A stretch of DNA of 64,000 bases from Streptomyces sp. DG1A-41 (GCF_037055355.1 NZ_CP146350.1:7773001-7837000); one strand, 5' to 3'. Positions 30,170 through 40,652 are shown, counted from the first letter of the stretch. Notes: generated by a model from the sequence alone, not told the origin. Numbers and translations are program-made.

Positions 30170-30410
30170 GCCACGCCTCCCCAACGTGCCCAAGCCTGCG
30201 ATCAGTCTGTCACGTTCCGCCGACAGTCTCACAGGGCCGCGGGCGAGGAGATCGCGAGAACGGACGAGTCGCCGGGGCATTACCCCGCGGGTAATCGACC
30301 GGGCGCGCACGGGACGGGATCGTGAACGCACCGGATCCCGGGCCGGCGCACTCCGGCCCGGGACCCGGTACCCCGCCGCCGCACCACGACCCGATGGAGA
30401 GTGACGCACC

Positions 30411-30836
30411 ATGTCCGCGACCCCGCTCGCCACGCTCGCCCGTACCCCTGCGCCGCAGTCGATGCTGCGCCGCTTCCTCGCCCTGGACGCGGCGGTGACC
30501 GGCGCCAACGCGTTCGCCTACCTAGCGTTCTCCGGCCCGCTCGGCCGGTTCCTGGGCGTGGACTCCACGCTGCTGCTCGCACTGGGCGCGTTCCTCACCG
30601 CCTACGCGGCGGGCGTGGGCCTGCTGGCCGCCCGACGGCAGCCGCCGGCCCTCGGCGTGCGGGCGGTCGTCGAGGCCAACCTCGCCTGGGCGGCGGTGAG
30701 CCTCACGGCCCTGGCGCTGTGGCTGACGCCGAGCACGGCGGGCGCCGTGTGGACGGTGCTCCAGGCCCTGACCGTGGCCGGGTTCGCCGCCCTCCAGTAC
30801 ATGGCGTTGCGGGCCCGTCAGGGCAGCAGCGACTGA
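30411..30836 (+). CDS. Small integral membrane protein, four helices
   Basis: 141 residues with four predicted hydrophobic segments: FLALDAAVTGANAFAYLAF, LLLALGAFLTAYAAGVGLLA, VVEANLAWAAVSLTALALWL and AVWTVLQALTVAGFAALQYM. No enzymatic motif; the pattern resembles the many small SPW/DoxX-like actinobacterial membrane proteins of unknown role. The start is ATG 30411 after GGAGAG. Its 3' end overlaps the convergent XRE/MmyB-type regulator gene by 19 bases. Confidence 0.8.
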   Translation: MSATPLATLARTPAPQSMLRRFLALDAAVTGANAFAYLAFSGPLGRFLGVDSTLLLALGAFLTAYAAGVGLLAARRQPPALGVRAVVEANLAWAAVSLTALALWLTPSTAGAVWTVLQALTVAGFAALQYMALRARQGSSD

Positions 30837-31624
30837 AGGTACTTGACCGTCGCCGGGTCGGCCGGGAGGAGCGTCTCGATGGCCAGCTCGGCGACGGTCA
30901 CGTCCATCGGTGTGTTGAACGTGGAGATCGAGGAGACGAACGACAGCGTCCGCCCCTCGTGCTCGATCCGCAGCGGCAGCGCGAAGTACGGCACCGGCTC
31001 CGCGGGTTCGTCCGCCGGATCCGCCTCGGGCACCGGATACGCCGCCACCTCCTCGTACAGCGCCCGCAGCGGCTCGGAGCGGTGCAGCGCGATCTGCCGC
31101 TCCATCTGCTCCAGCAGGTGATCGCGCCAGGCGCGCAGATTGCGGATGCGCGGCGCCAGCCCCTGTGGGTGCAGGGCGAGCCGCATCGCGTTCAGTGGCG
31201 GTTCGAGCAGGGACGCGCAGACGCCGTCGACCAGCGTCGTGATCCCCCGGTTGGCCGCCACGACGTTGTACACCGCGTCCACCACCAGCGCCGGATACGG
31301 CTCGTAGCCGCTGATCAGCCGCTCGATGCCCTCGCGCAGCGCGCCCAGCGCCGGATCGTCCAGCGGCGTCTCCGGGAAGCGCGGGGCGTAACCGGCCGCC
31401 AGCAGCAGCGCGTTGCGCTCCCGCACGGGGACGTCCAGGTGCTCGGCGAGCCGCAGCACCATCTCCTCGCTGGGCCGGGAGCGGCCCGTCTCGACGAAGC
31501 TGATGTGCCGGGCCGAGGAGTCCGCGCGCAGGGCCAGCTCCAGCTGGCTGACCCGGCGCCGCTCCCGCCAGGCCCGCAGCAGCGGCCCCGCGCCCTGGCC
31601 GGTGGTGGACGGATGAGTGGTCAT
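30818..31624 (-). CDS. XRE-family regulator with MmyB-like ligand-binding domain
   Basis: 268 residues. N-terminal HTH (LLRAWRERRRVSQLELALRA, SSARHISFVETGRSRPS) then a PAS-like MmyB domain: LISGYEPYPALVVDAVYNVV, AANRGITTLVDG, LLEPPLNAMRLALHPQGLAP, FNTPMDVTVAELAIETLLPAD, the standard end of this family. MmyB-type regulators often sense fatty-acyl ligands and control neighbouring metabolic genes. The convergent small membrane protein is its nearest partner. Confidence 0.9.
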   Translation of the reverse strand: MTTHPSTTGQGAGPLLRAWRERRRVSQLELALRADSSARHISFVETGRSRPSEEMVLRLAEHLDVPVRERNALLLAAGYAPRFPETPLDDPALGALREGIERLISGYEPYPALVVDAVYNVVAANRGITTLVDGVCASLLEPPLNAMRLALHPQGLAPRIRNLRAWRDHLLEQMERQIALHRSEPLRALYEEVAAYPVPEADPADEPAEPVPYFALPLRIEHEGRTLSFVSSISTFNTPMDVTVAELAIETLLPADPATVKYLQSLLP

Positions 31625-31752
31625 GCCGGGACCGTAGTCGAGAACCGGTCGCGCCGGACAGGCACACCGCTGCGACCAGGGCCTCGGGCGCCCCGCTGTG
31701 GCAGGCTGAGAAGGAAGAAGAGGACACCGGCGTCAGGGAAGGAGCGCAGCCC

Positions 31753-32058
31753 ATGCCCGTCGAACCGCTGTCGCTGAAGGAGATCGAGGACCGGCTGGCC
31801 GAGCTGCCGGGCTGGTCGCTCGACGGGGACCGCCTCACCCGCTCCTACCGGCTCGGCTCGCACTTCGCGGCGACGGCGATGGTCGTGCACATCGCCCAGG
31901 TCCAGGAGGAGCTCGACCACCACTCCGACCTCACGCTCGGCTACCACTCGGTGTCCCTGTCCGTGCACACGCACAGCGCGGGCGGCGCCGTCACCGAGAA
32001 GGACTTCGAGCTCGCCCGCAAGGTGGAGGACCTGGCCCCCGGGCACGGGGCACACTGA
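31753..32058 (+). CDS. Pterin-4a-carbinolamine dehydratase
   Basis: 101 residues, the normal length. The active-site motif is intact: AMVVHIAQVQEELDHHSDLT with the paired His, then GYHSVSLSVHTHSAGG and the closing VTEKDFELARKVEDL. These enzymes dehydrate 4a-hydroxytetrahydrobiopterin and can act as accessory factors in folate or phenylalanine hydroxylation. ATG 31753 has GGAAGGAG upstream. The frameshifted methyltransferase gene begins four bases after its stop, so the two form an operon. Confidence 0.93.
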   Translation: MPVEPLSLKEIEDRLAELPGWSLDGDRLTRSYRLGSHFAATAMVVHIAQVQEELDHHSDLTLGYHSVSLSVHTHSAGGAVTEKDFELARKVEDLAPGHGAH

Positions 32059-32062
32059 CCGC

Positions 32063-32801
32063 GTGCTCGACTACGACAAGGAAGCGGAGCGGTACGACGC
32101 CTCGCGCGGCGGCGAGCCCAGGGCGGCCGCCGCCGCGGCAGCGGTGCTGAGCCTCGTGCCGCCTCACGCGCGCAGCCTGCTCGACGTCGCCTGCGGCACC
32201 GGCATCGTGACCCGCCGACTCGCGGCCACGCGCGACGGCATGCGGGTGACCGGCGTGGACCTCGCCCCGGCGATGGCCCGGCAGGCCGCCTGGCCTGCCC
32301 GGTGCCGTGGTGCTCGCCGACAGCCGTCGGCTGCCCTTCCGGGACGCCGAGTTCGACGCCGTGTGCAGCGTGTGGCTGCTGCACCTGGCCGCCGGGCCCG
32401 CCGACGTCCGGACCATCATCGGAGAGTGCGCCCGGGTGCTGCGGCCCGGCGGCGTCTACGTCACCACGGTCGACAAGGCCGCCTCCCACAACGTGGGCAG
32501 TGACATCGATGTCGTCCTGTCCTCCCGCCCGCCCAGCCAGGTCCGGGACGCCGCGGCGGACGTCGAGTCCTGCGCCGCCGACCAGGGCCTGGTCACGGCC
32601 GGGCAGGCCCGCTTCCGCGGCCACGGTCAGGGCCGCAGCCCGCGCCGTACGGTCGCCGACCTGCGCCGCGGCTGGTTCGTCACCCTGCCGCCCGGCGACC
32701 CGCTCGCCGACGGCTTCGCCACCCGGCTGGCGGAACTCCCCGACCAGGACAGACCCCGCCCCGACCCCTTCTTCACGCTCCGCGCGTTCCGGAAGCCGTG
32801 A
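32063..32801 (+). CDS. Class I SAM-dependent methyltransferase, frameshifted
   Basis: The N-terminal part (GTG start; LDYDKEAERYDASRGGEPRA, LLDVACGTGIVTRRLA motif I, VTGVDLAPAMARQAA motif II) and the rest (VVLADSRRLPFRDAEFDAV motif III/post-I region, LHLAAGPADV, CARVLRPGGVYVTTVD) are in different frames that meet near 32290-32300 (CTGGCCTGCCCGG). The span is one base longer than a multiple of three, so one surplus base is the simplest lesion. Restored, it would be about 245 residues, a ubiquinone/menaquinone-type or small-molecule methyltransferase without an assignable substrate. Sequence error versus recent pseudogene cannot be decided here. Confidence 0.8.
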
Positions 32802-32946
32802 GGGGCCTCAAGCCCGTGTGAGCTCGTGATCCAGCACTCGCTCCGGCCGGGGAACTGCTCGAACTGGCGGAGCGGTACGGCAACTCCCGCGTTCGCGGCG
32901 GCGACTGAGAGGCGGAACCCGCCCGTCCTTACAGGAGGTCCGTCAC

Positions 32947-34821
32947 GTGAAGCACCCGCACAGGCACCGCAGACGCCGCCTGCTCCTCCCCGTCGCCGCC
33001 GTCACGGCGGCACTCGTCGGCGCCGGCCTCACCACGTTCGCCACCGACGACGCCGCCGAGGCCGCCACCGCCCGGCAGGTCGAGAAGCTGGACCGGGGTG
33101 TGGTCAGCGTCCACACCGGCAGCGGCAACCTGGTCAGCTGGCGCTGGCTGGGAACCGACCCGAACGACGTGTCGTTCAACGTGTACCGGGCAGGTACGAA
33201 GGTCAACCCGACCCCGATCACCGGCTCGACGAACTACTTCCACTCCGGCGCCCCCTCGCACGCCGACTACACCGTCCGCGCGATCGTGAACGGCGTGGAG
33301 CAGGGCGACTCGGTGCACGCGATCCAGTTCCGCACCGGCTACAAGGACGTCCCCATCTCCCCGCCCGCGGGCGGCACCGCCCCCGGCAACTCGGCATACA
33401 CCTACGAGGCCAACGACGCCTCCCTCGGCGATCTCGACGGCGACGGCGCCCTGGACATCGTCCTGAAGTGGCAGCCGACCAACGCCAAGGACAACTCCCA
33501 GTCCGGCTACACCGGCAACACCATCGTCGACGGCATCAAGCTCGACGGCACCCGGCTGTGGCGCATCGACCTGGGCCGCAACATCCGCTCCGGCGCGCAC
33601 TACACCCAGTTCCAGGTGTACGACTACGACGGCGACGGCAAGGCCGAGGTCGCAATGAAGACCGCCGACGGCACCCGGGACGGCACCGGCGCGGTCATCG
33701 GCAGTTCCTCGGCCGACCACCGCAACTCCAGCGGCTACGTCCTGTCCGGCCCCGAGTACCTGACCATGTTCAACGGCCAGACCGGCAAGGCGATGGGGAC
33801 CGTCGACTACGTCCCGGGCCGGGGCAACGTCTCCTCCTGGGGCGACAACTACGGCAACCGTGTCGACCGCTTCCTGGCCGGCACGGCCTACCTGGACGGC
33901 GCCCGCCCGTCGCTGATCATGGCGCGCGGCTACTACACCCGTACGGTGATCGCGGCCTGGGACTGGCGAAACGGTGCCTTCACCCGCCGCTGGACCTTCG
34001 ACACCAGCTCCTCCACCAACAGCGGCAAGGGCTACGACGGCCAGGGCAACCACAGCCTGTCCGTCGCGGACGTCGACGCGGACGGCAAGGACGAGATCGT
34101 CTACGGCGCGATGACCGTGGACGACAACGGCAACGGACTGTGGACCACCAAACTCGGCCACGGCGACGCCGGTCATGTCGGGGACCTGAACCCCTCCCGA
34201 GCGGGCCTGGAGTACTTCAAGGTCTCCGAGGACTCCAGCAAGCCCGGCTCCTGGATGGCCGACGCGCGCACCGGCCAGATCCTGTGGCAGACGGCGTCCG
34301 GCTCCGACAACGGCCGCGGGGTCGCCGCCGACGTCCATGCCGGAAGCCCGGGTGCCGAGGCATGGTCCGCCGCCGACACGACCCTGCGCTCGGTGACCGG
34401 CGCGTCCCTGGGCCGGGAGCCGTCCAGCGTCAACTTCCTGTCCTGGTGGGACGGCGACCCCGTGCGCGAACTCCTCGACGGCACCCGCATCGACAAGTAC
34501 GGCACCTCCGGCGACACCCGCCTGCTGACCGGATCCGGGGTCTCCTCCAACAACGGCACGAAGTCCACGCCCGTCCTGTCCGGCGACATCTTCGGCGACT
34601 GGCGCGAGGAGGTCGTCTGGCGCACCAGCGACAACACGGCGCTGCGCATCTACTCGACCCCGCACGAGACCAGCACGAAGATCACGACCCTGCTCCACGA
34701 CACCCAGTACCGCACGGCCCTGGCCTGGCAGAACACGGCCTACAACCAGCCCCCGCACCCGAGCTTCTTCATCGGCAACGCCATGCCGACGGCTCCACGG
34801 CCGACGGTCTACACCCCCTGA
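32947..34821 (+). CDS. Rhamnogalacturonan lyase, polysaccharide lyase family 11, secreted
   Basis: 624 residues starting at GTG 32947 behind a perfect AGGAGG. A signal peptide with a basic head (KHPHRHRRRRLLLPVAAVTA, cleavage near residue 40) precedes the PL11 domain: VEKLDRGVVSVHTGSGNLVSWRW at its start, repeated calcium-binding DxDGDG loops (GDLDGDGALDIV, YDYDGDGKAEVAMKTADGT, DVDADGKDEIVYGAM), AGHVGDLNPSRAGLE, SVNFLSWWDGDPVRELLDG, SGDIFGDWREEVVWRT and the tail HDTQYRTALAWQNTAYNQPP. The enzyme cleaves the rhamnose-galacturonic acid backbone of pectin outside the cell. There is no carbohydrate-binding module, unlike its neighbours, and no CebR box. It shares a bidirectional terminator with the GH74 gene. 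Confidence 0.95.
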   Translation: MKHPHRHRRRRLLLPVAAVTAALVGAGLTTFATDDAAEAATARQVEKLDRGVVSVHTGSGNLVSWRWLGTDPNDVSFNVYRAGTKVNPTPITGSTNYFHSGAPSHADYTVRAIVNGVEQGDSVHAIQFRTGYKDVPISPPAGGTAPGNSAYTYEANDASLGDLDGDGALDIVLKWQPTNAKDNSQSGYTGNTIVDGIKLDGTRLWRIDLGRNIRSGAHYTQFQVYDYDGDGKAEVAMKTADGTRDGTGAVIGSSSADHRNSSGYVLSGPEYLTMFNGQTGKAMGTVDYVPGRGNVSSWGDNYGNRVDRFLAGTAYLDGARPSLIMARGYYTRTVIAAWDWRNGAFTRRWTFDTSSSTNSGKGYDGQGNHSLSVADVDADGKDEIVYGAMTVDDNGNGLWTTKLGHGDAGHVGDLNPSRAGLEYFKVSEDSSKPGSWMADARTGQILWQTASGSDNGRGVAADVHAGSPGAEAWSAADTTLRSVTGASLGREPSSVNFLSWWDGDPVRELLDGTRIDKYGTSGDTRLLTGSGVSSNNGTKSTPVLSGDIFGDWREEVVWRTSDNTALRIYSTPHETSTKITTLLHDTQYRTALAWQNTAYNQPPHPSFFIGNAMPTAPRPTVYTP

Positions 34822-34828
34822 GAAAGCC

Positions 34829-34860
34829 GAGGGCGTATGCCGTCTGAGGCATACGCCCTC
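34829..34860. terminator. Bidirectional terminator between PL11 and GH74 genes
   Basis: GAGGGCGTATGCC (34829-34841) pairs perfectly with GGCATACGCCCTC (34848-34860) around six bases; AAAA/TTTC-like runs flank it on both sides, so it can serve both convergent genes. Confidence 0.85.
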
Positions 34861-34870
34861 AAAAGCACGG

Positions 34871-37519
34871 TCAGGCCACCGTGCAGCTCTGGTCACCCAG
34901 CTTGAACGCCGTCGGTTTCGTGTTCGTTTCCGAGGCGTTCGCCGTGAAGCCGAAGCTCACGGACGAGCCCGCCGCCACGCTGCCGTTCCAGCCGACGTTC
35001 TTCGCCGTCACCGTCGAACCCGACTGCGCGGCCTCGGCGTTCCATGCCTGGGTCAGCTTCTGACCGTCGGTGAAGGACCAGGCGAGGGACCAGCCGTTCC
35101 ACGGGGTGCTGCCGGTGTTGGTGAGCTGGACGTCCGCCTGGAAGCCGCCCGACCACTGGCTGGTGACCTTGTACGTCACCTTGCAGGTGCCGGCCGGGTC
35201 GGGCCCGGGCCCGGGACCCGTGGTGCCGCCGTCGGAGCTGTCGCCGTAGATGACGCCACGGCCGTTGGTCGCCACGTACACCCGGCCGTACACCCTCGGG
35301 TCACCGGTGATGGCCGCGCCCGTCCAGCCCCACTGGTGGGCGTCGTCGTTGATGCGCGTCCAGCTCGCGCCCTTGTCCGTGGAGCGGAAAATGCCGCGTA
35401 CGCCGCCGATCTTCGCGCTGGTGTACAGCGTCTGGTAGGAGGCGCCGGGTGCCGCCTTGCCGAAGCCGATGGTGTCGGCCTGTTCGACGTTCGACAGCTT
35501 CGTGAAGCTCGTGCCGCCGTCCGTCGAGTGCCACAGGCCGTACGCCCCGTCGCTCGCGCCGCCCGCCAGCCAGACGTCGCCCTTACCGCCCGGCAGCGCC
35601 TTGAAGCGGACACTGTCACCGCCGGGCAGCCCCGTCGCCGGTGACTCCTTGAATGTCGCGCCCCCGTCCGTACTGACGTAGAACTTCCCGGACTTGAAGC
35701 CGTAGAAAGTCTTCGGGTCGACCCGGTCGGACTCGACGATCGCCCCGGAGGGGATCCCGCCGGACGCCTGCCACGACGTGCCGAAGCCTGTCGCGTGGTG
35801 CACGCCGGCGCCCTGCGGGCTCCACACGAACCGGCTGCCGTCGGCCGCCGCCGCGACCGTGCCGCCGCCGCTCACGCCCGATGGGTCGGTCCCCGCGAAC
35901 CAGTTGGCGCCGTTGTCCGTCGAGAACGAGATGTGCGGACCCGAGTCGAGGTTGCCGACCCGGACGACCGTGTTCGGGTTCGACTCGGCGAAGTCCAGAC
36001 TCGTCGTCGTCGTGAAGTTCGGCTGCGTGAACATCATCGACGGGACCTTCGTCAGGTCCGTGTGGCGGAAGCCGCCGATGTCACCCAACGCGCTCAGCAG
36101 CGGGGCGCCCGACGGCGGTGACGCGAGGTCGTTGACCGCCGTCTCCTCCAGCCCCTGCACCATCGGCTTGATGGCGAACTTCCCGCCGCTGTCCCAGTTC
36201 GTGAGGTTCTCGGTGCCGTAGATCGTCGCACCCGTCCCGTACATCATGCGGTTGGAGTTGAACGGGTCGATCTCCAGGGCTTCCGTCATCCACCCGAGCT
36301 TCGGGGTCTGCTCGGGCGGCTGCGGGTTCGCGCCCCAGGTCAGCCACGGCGAGGACGAGACGTCCATCGTGTAGCGGTTCTCGCGGTTGGGGTACGACGT
36401 GTAGTCCCACGCCTTGGTCCAGGTCGCGCCGCTGTCCGTGGAGCGGAAGATCTGCGTGTCCGGCCACCAGGCGCTGTACGCGGTCGCCATCACCGTGCCC
36501 GGCTTCTGCCGGTCCACCGTCAGCCCGCTGAAGCCGTAGAACGTGTCGGCCTCCGCCACCGGGCTGATGTTCGTCCAGGCGCCGGTCCCGGTCGCGTACC
36601 GCCACAGCTGACCCTTGCCGCCGTCGTACGGGCCGCCCTTGTCGCTGTAGGCGAGGTACAGATGGCCGTTCTTGGCGTCCAGGACGCCCTTGTGGGCGAG
36701 ATGGCCGGTGGGCTGCCCGGCCAGCCGCTGCCAGGTCGCGCCCGCGTCCGTCGAGCGGTACACCGCGTTGTCCTTGTCGGCGACCCCCACGTAGATCGTC
36801 TTCGTGGCGTTGCCGGAGGTGCCCGTGGACTCGTCGAAGGTGACCCAGACGATGCCCTGGTTGTCGCTGGAGTAGCCGGACGTGTCGCTCGGGTCCGCCA
36901 CGTAGTTGCCGACGTTGGGGAAGTTCGTCACCTGCGACCAGGTCACGCCCGAGTCCGTCGACCGCCACAGCCCCTTGCCGCTGGGCGCGCCCAGATACAG
37001 CACGCTGTTCCGGTTCGGGTCGACGGCCAGCCGCTCGCCCATGCCCCGCCCCGGCATGTTGCCGCCCAGCTTGAACGGCAGACTCGCCTTCTGCCAGCTC
37101 GCCCCCCGGTTGGAGGAGCGCATGACGGCGCCGTTCTTCGGATCCCAGCTGTTGGTGTACGTACCGACCGCCGCGTACACCTTGTCCGGATCGACGGAGT
37201 CGGACGCGAGGCTGACGACCCCCGTGTGCCCCCAGTCGTCCCAGCCGACGGAGTCCAGCAGCGGCGTCCAGGTCTTCGTAGATTCCTGCCAGCGGTAGGC
37301 ACCGCCGATGTCGGTCCGGGCGTAGGCGAGGTTCTTCTCACTGCGATTGAAGACGATGCCGGGGACAAATCCGCCGCCGTCGATCCGGGCGTTCTTCCAG
37401 GTGTAGGTATCGGCGGCGATCTTCGTCGACGGCGGGTCGGCGGCCAGGGCGGCGGGAGCGCCCGACAACAACCCGGCCGCCAGCGCGAGCACGACCGTGA
37501 GAATACGGGTTCTTCGCAC
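34871..37519 (-). CDS. Xyloglucanase GH74 with C-terminal CBM2, secreted
   Basis: 882 residues. Signal peptide (RRTRILTVVLALAAGLLSGA ... ALAAD, cleavage near 27), GH74 twin seven-bladed propellers (about 30-755) and a C-terminal cellulose-binding CBM2 (about 775-882, CKVTYKVTSQWSGGFQADV ... CTVA) after a GPGPGPDP linker. The two catalytic aspartates of the family are in place: ARTDIGGAYRW near residue 70 and ALGDIGGFRHTD near 479. Many ST(D)xGxTW Asp-box-like repeats mark the blades. It cuts xyloglucan in plant cell walls. ATG 37519 follows AAGGA. No CebR box is visible upstream; a hairpin terminator of the GH48 gene lies 37 bases before its start. Confidence 0.95.
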   Translation of the reverse strand: MRRTRILTVVLALAAGLLSGAPAALAADPPSTKIAADTYTWKNARIDGGGFVPGIVFNRSEKNLAYARTDIGGAYRWQESTKTWTPLLDSVGWDDWGHTGVVSLASDSVDPDKVYAAVGTYTNSWDPKNGAVMRSSNRGASWQKASLPFKLGGNMPGRGMGERLAVDPNRNSVLYLGAPSGKGLWRSTDSGVTWSQVTNFPNVGNYVADPSDTSGYSSDNQGIVWVTFDESTGTSGNATKTIYVGVADKDNAVYRSTDAGATWQRLAGQPTGHLAHKGVLDAKNGHLYLAYSDKGGPYDGGKGQLWRYATGTGAWTNISPVAEADTFYGFSGLTVDRQKPGTVMATAYSAWWPDTQIFRSTDSGATWTKAWDYTSYPNRENRYTMDVSSSPWLTWGANPQPPEQTPKLGWMTEALEIDPFNSNRMMYGTGATIYGTENLTNWDSGGKFAIKPMVQGLEETAVNDLASPPSGAPLLSALGDIGGFRHTDLTKVPSMMFTQPNFTTTTSLDFAESNPNTVVRVGNLDSGPHISFSTDNGANWFAGTDPSGVSGGGTVAAAADGSRFVWSPQGAGVHHATGFGTSWQASGGIPSGAIVESDRVDPKTFYGFKSGKFYVSTDGGATFKESPATGLPGGDSVRFKALPGGKGDVWLAGGASDGAYGLWHSTDGGTSFTKLSNVEQADTIGFGKAAPGASYQTLYTSAKIGGVRGIFRSTDKGASWTRINDDAHQWGWTGAAITGDPRVYGRVYVATNGRGVIYGDSSDGGTTGPGPGPDPAGTCKVTYKVTSQWSGGFQADVQLTNTGSTPWNGWSLAWSFTDGQKLTQAWNAEAAQSGSTVTAKNVGWNGSVAAGSSVSFGFTANASETNTKPTAFKLGDQSCTVA

Positions 37520-37555
37520 GGTGGGGGTCCTTCCGTGAGGGGGAACGTGCGAGAG

Positions 37556-37590
37556 CCGGGCGGCCCCCAGTGCGGGTGGGGACCGCCCGG
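37556..37590 (-). terminator. Strong hairpin between GH48 and GH74 genes
   Basis: CCGGGCGGCCCCCA (37556-37569) and TGGGGACCGCCCGG (37577-37590) match at 13 of 14 positions with a seven-base loop. It stands between the end of the GH48 gene and the start of the GH74 gene on the same strand, so it likely ends the GH48 transcript and keeps the two genes separate. Confidence 0.65.
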
Positions 37591-37654
37591 CCGGTCGGTC
37601 CCGTCGTCAGGTGACGAAACCACGAACGCAGAGCTTCGGACGCACCTTTCTCGG

Positions 37655-37697
37655 GAGCGCGGGGAACTGCGCGACCAGCCACACACCGGCCCGCAGA
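37655..37697. repeat. Streptomyces intergenic repeat, copy C
   Basis: AGCGCGGGGAACTGCGCGAC, then CAGCCACACACCGGCCCGCAG. It belongs to the same dispersed family as the copy that interrupts the MFS gene at 61195-61232 (GCGCGGGGAAC-GCGCG ... CACCGGCCCGCAG shared). Lies just downstream of the GH48 stop. Confidence 0.7.
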
Positions 37698-37733
37698 TTG
37701 CAACCGCCGAACCCGCGGAGCGCCCGGCGGGGA

Positions 37734-40652
37734 CTATTCGAGAAGCTCCGCGTACGAGCCCATGGCCAACGCGATATCCGCCTGAGCCCAGAACCGGTGA
37801 TACGTGAACGACGGCACCGCACCGCCCGCGAGATAACTCTCGATCTTCGACCAGGCGGGATCGTCCTTGTAGAAGGACCGGATCGAGTCGAACGTCGACG
37901 ACGAGTTGATCGCGTCACCGTTCGGCATCGTCCCCGTCCAGCCGCTCGGGATGTACACCGGGTCGTCGAACCGGTTGTAGTCCGCGCGGGTCTCCGGGAC
38001 GGCGATCCCGAGATCGTCCTGGTGGTTCGCCCACATACCGTCCAGCAGCTTCTTCGCCGCCGCCGCGGCCTCCGTGTCACCGGAGCGGTCGGCGTAGTAC
38101 GTCAGGGTCTTGGCATACGCGGCCGCCACCCCGACGTCGTTCGTGTAGTCCACCACGCTGACGTGCAGCCCGCTGTTGGAGCCGGGGCTCGAGGCGTTCC
38201 AGGTGTCGGGCTGGCCCGACCACTGGAGCGTCGACGGGATGCGGAACGTGCCGTCCGGGTTGAACGTGGTCTTGGACAGCGCCCAGTCGACCCACTTGTC
38301 GAGGACCGTCTTGGCCTGCGCGTTCCCCGTCTGCTGGTACAGCTCGGCGACCCGCTCCATGGACCACGCCTGGAAGCCGAACCACTGGTTGGACGGCGGG
38401 TCGTGGTACACGGGCTTCTCGTCGTAGTACATGCCGTAGAACGTCGACTTCCCGGCGGGCGGGGTCGCGTACCGGCCCGCCCAGCTGTTGGTCGCGCCGC
38501 CGGCGATGGCGCCCTCGTCCGACTGGAGCCAGCGGTAGAACTCCAGCTGTCGGTCCATGGACTTGGCCCAGTCGGCCGCGCCCGTCGCCGACTTGGGCTT
38601 CAGCGGGGCGTAGTTGCTCAGCGCGTAGGCGGCCAGCGGGTTCTGGTAGCCGCCGTGGGCGTGGCTGGAGCCGATGCGCCAGGCCCAGCCGGCGCTGGTG
38701 TCGGTGGCGCCGCCCCAGGCGTAGTACCAGGACATCAGGTACATCGAGGCGTCCTTGCCGGTGCCCGCCGGGCAGGTCGAGGGTCCGACGCAGTTGCCGA
38801 TCTTCTTGAAGTACTTGTCGAACATGGAGTAGCGCAGGTAGTCGCCCATCTTGGCCGCCTTGGCGACCGTCGCGGAGACCTGCCCGCCCTTGCCCTGGTC
38901 CTTCGCCCACAGGTCCGCCCAGTAGGCGGCCTGCACGGCCCGCGCGTCGGCGTCCGGCGCGTTGGTGAACTTCCACTGCTTGGCGTAGGAGGCGTCACCG
39001 GTGAACAGGTCCAGATAGCCGTTCTTGCCGCCGTACTTGAAGGCGTCGCAGGTCGGCTGCGGCACCGTCTCCCACACCGACTCCTGCGAGCCGCGCTGGA
39101 AGGTGTTGATGTACGACGGGCCGGTGTCCGAGGGGCCCGCCTCGCACTTGCCGGGCGAATTGCCGTAGCCGTACACGTTGTCGACGTCCTGGAGCCAGTG
39201 CATGCCGTAGACGTCGTCCGTGCCGTACGCGCTCTTCAGCTCGGCCGCGATCGGGTCCGGGCCCACCGAGACACCGGTGTCGAGCTTGGCCGGGTACTCG
39301 TTCGGCGTGTCCAGCTCGGGCGCGTAGGTCGCCGGCTTGGAGGGGTTGTAGAAGGAATTGGTCGGCTGGTCGGCGCGGGTGGGGATCATGTACTTCTCCA
39401 TGAGGTCCCACGCCCCGTTGAACTTGGACCAGTCACCGGTCACCTTGCCGTACATGGCCTGGAGCCACAGGAGGTAGCTGTACGCCTCCGAGGTGGTCTC
39501 GTGACCGTGGTCCGGCGCCTCGACGATCAGCGTCTCGACCGAGTGGTAGGGAATGCCCTCGGGGGAGAAGTAGCCGTTCGCCGGGTTGGTGATCTTCCCG
39601 TAGAGCTCCAGGAAGCGGGCGTCGTACGCCTTGGTCGCCGCCAGCTGGGTGACGGTGACCGAGGCCTTGGCGTGACCCGCGGCCGTCGACTCGAACACGG
39701 CGGAGCCGGTACCGGAGTTCGCGGCCGTGACGGTCACCTTCTGCGCGGTGTTCCAGTTCTGCGGGGTGAAGGTGAGCGAGGCGCCGCCGGTGACCGACAG
39801 GCCCGAGTTGCCGCTCGCCCGGGCCGACGTCACCGTGACGTTCGAGGCCGGCTGCTTGGACAGCTTCACCTCGTACGTGCCCGACTTGCCGGACTGCACG
39901 CCGAGTTGGAGCGGCGAGGCGACGACGGTGGGGCCGGAGGCGACGGTGATGCCGACCGGGGTGGAGTCGGCGGAGGCGCCCGTGCTGTCGTACGCCTTCG
40001 CCACCAGGGAATGGCTGCCCACGGCCAAGTCCGAGACGGACAGCGCGTAGGGTGCGCTCGTGTCCGTGCCCAGCAGCTTGGTGTCGTCGTAGAACTCCAC
40101 CTTGCTGATCGTGGCGTTGTCCGCGGCGGCCGCGGTGGCCGCCAGCGGGACCGCCTCACCCTGGGTGTAGACGGCGCCGGCGGCCGGGCTGGTCAGCACG
40201 GCGATCGGCGGCTGGTGCGCGCCGGTGCAGGAGGTGCCGTTGACCGTGAAGGACGTGGGCGCGGCGTTGCTGCCGCTGTAGCTGAACTGGGCGCCGGTGG
40301 ACACGGCGGCGCCCGCGGCGACGCGCCCGTTGTGGGAGGCGTTCTTGACGGTGATGGTCTGACCGGACTGCGACCACGTGCCGTTCCAGCCGTTCCCCAG
40401 CTTCTGGTTGCCGGAGTAGGCGTACGTCAGCGTCCAGCCGTCGATGGGGTCCGTGCCGCGGTTGGTGAGGGTCAGGTCCGCGGTGAAGCCGGAGCCCCAG
40501 TCGTTGGTCTTGTAATCGACACTGCACTGAAGTGCGGCCGCCTGCGCGGAAGTCGACCCTGAGGAGAGCATCGTCAACGGAAGCGCGAGAGCTGCGAGCG
40601 CGGCGGTCCACAGACGCCGCACGGCTCTCCGTCTCCGGGGTGGGGGATGCAT
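37734..40652 (-). CDS. Exo-acting cellulase GH48 with N-terminal CBM2, secreted
   Basis: 972 residues. Domains: signal peptide (1-38, [20 protein letters not shown]), CBM2 (about 40-145; [20 protein letters not shown] ... CTG), an Ig-like module (about 150-240; [20 protein letters not shown] ... VGITV), a beta-sandwich linker module (about 243-335), then GH48 (about 340-972). The family's general acid Glu is in [19 protein letters not shown] near residue 382, and the GH48 hallmarks [21 protein letters not shown]-like [16 protein letters not shown] and [20 protein letters not shown] are present. GH48 attacks cellulose from the reducing end and works with GH6 enzymes, one of which is divergent next door. 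ATG 40652 follows AGGAGG. Controlled by a CebR box. Confidence 0.96.
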   Translation of the reverse strand: MHPPPRRRRAVRRLWTAALAALALPLTMLSSGSTSAQAAALQCSVDYKTNDWGSGFTADLTLTNRGTDPIDGWTLTYAYSGNQKLGNGWNGTWSQSGQTITVKNASHNGRVAAGAAVSTGAQFSYSGSNAAPTSFTVNGTSCTGAHQPPIAVLTSPAAGAVYTQGEAVPLAATAAAADNATISKVEFYDDTKLLGTDTSAPYALSVSDLAVGSHSLVAKAYDSTGASADSTPVGITVASGPTVVASPLQLGVQSGKSGTYEVKLSKQPASNVTVTSARASGNSGLSVTGGASLTFTPQNWNTAQKVTVTAANSGTGSAVFESTAAGHAKASVTVTQLAATKAYDARFLELYGKITNPANGYFSPEGIPYHSVETLIVEAPDHGHETTSEAYSYLLWLQAMYGKVTGDWSKFNGAWDLMEKYMIPTRADQPTNSFYNPSKPATYAPELDTPNEYPAKLDTGVSVGPDPIAAELKSAYGTDDVYGMHWLQDVDNVYGYGNSPGKCEAGPSDTGPSYINTFQRGSQESVWETVPQPTCDAFKYGGKNGYLDLFTGDASYAKQWKFTNAPDADARAVQAAYWADLWAKDQGKGGQVSATVAKAAKMGDYLRYSMFDKYFKKIGNCVGPSTCPAGTGKDASMYLMSWYYAWGGATDTSAGWAWRIGSSHAHGGYQNPLAAYALSNYAPLKPKSATGAADWAKSMDRQLEFYRWLQSDEGAIAGGATNSWAGRYATPPAGKSTFYGMYYDEKPVYHDPPSNQWFGFQAWSMERVAELYQQTGNAQAKTVLDKWVDWALSKTTFNPDGTFRIPSTLQWSGQPDTWNASSPGSNSGLHVSVVDYTNDVGVAAAYAKTLTYYADRSGDTEAAAAAKKLLDGMWANHQDDLGIAVPETRADYNRFDDPVYIPSGWTGTMPNGDAINSSSTFDSIRSFYKDDPAWSKIESYLAGGAVPSFTYHRFWAQADIALAMGSYAELLE

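Noticed and set aside
32838..32909. Coding-like tail AGELLELAERYGNSRVRGGD ending in TGA before the PL11 gene
   Set aside because: Could be the end of a lost gene, but it is only about 20 codons with no start or family.
34881..35063. Plus-strand small frame at the GH74 3' end
   Set aside because: Shadow of the CBM2 coding region.
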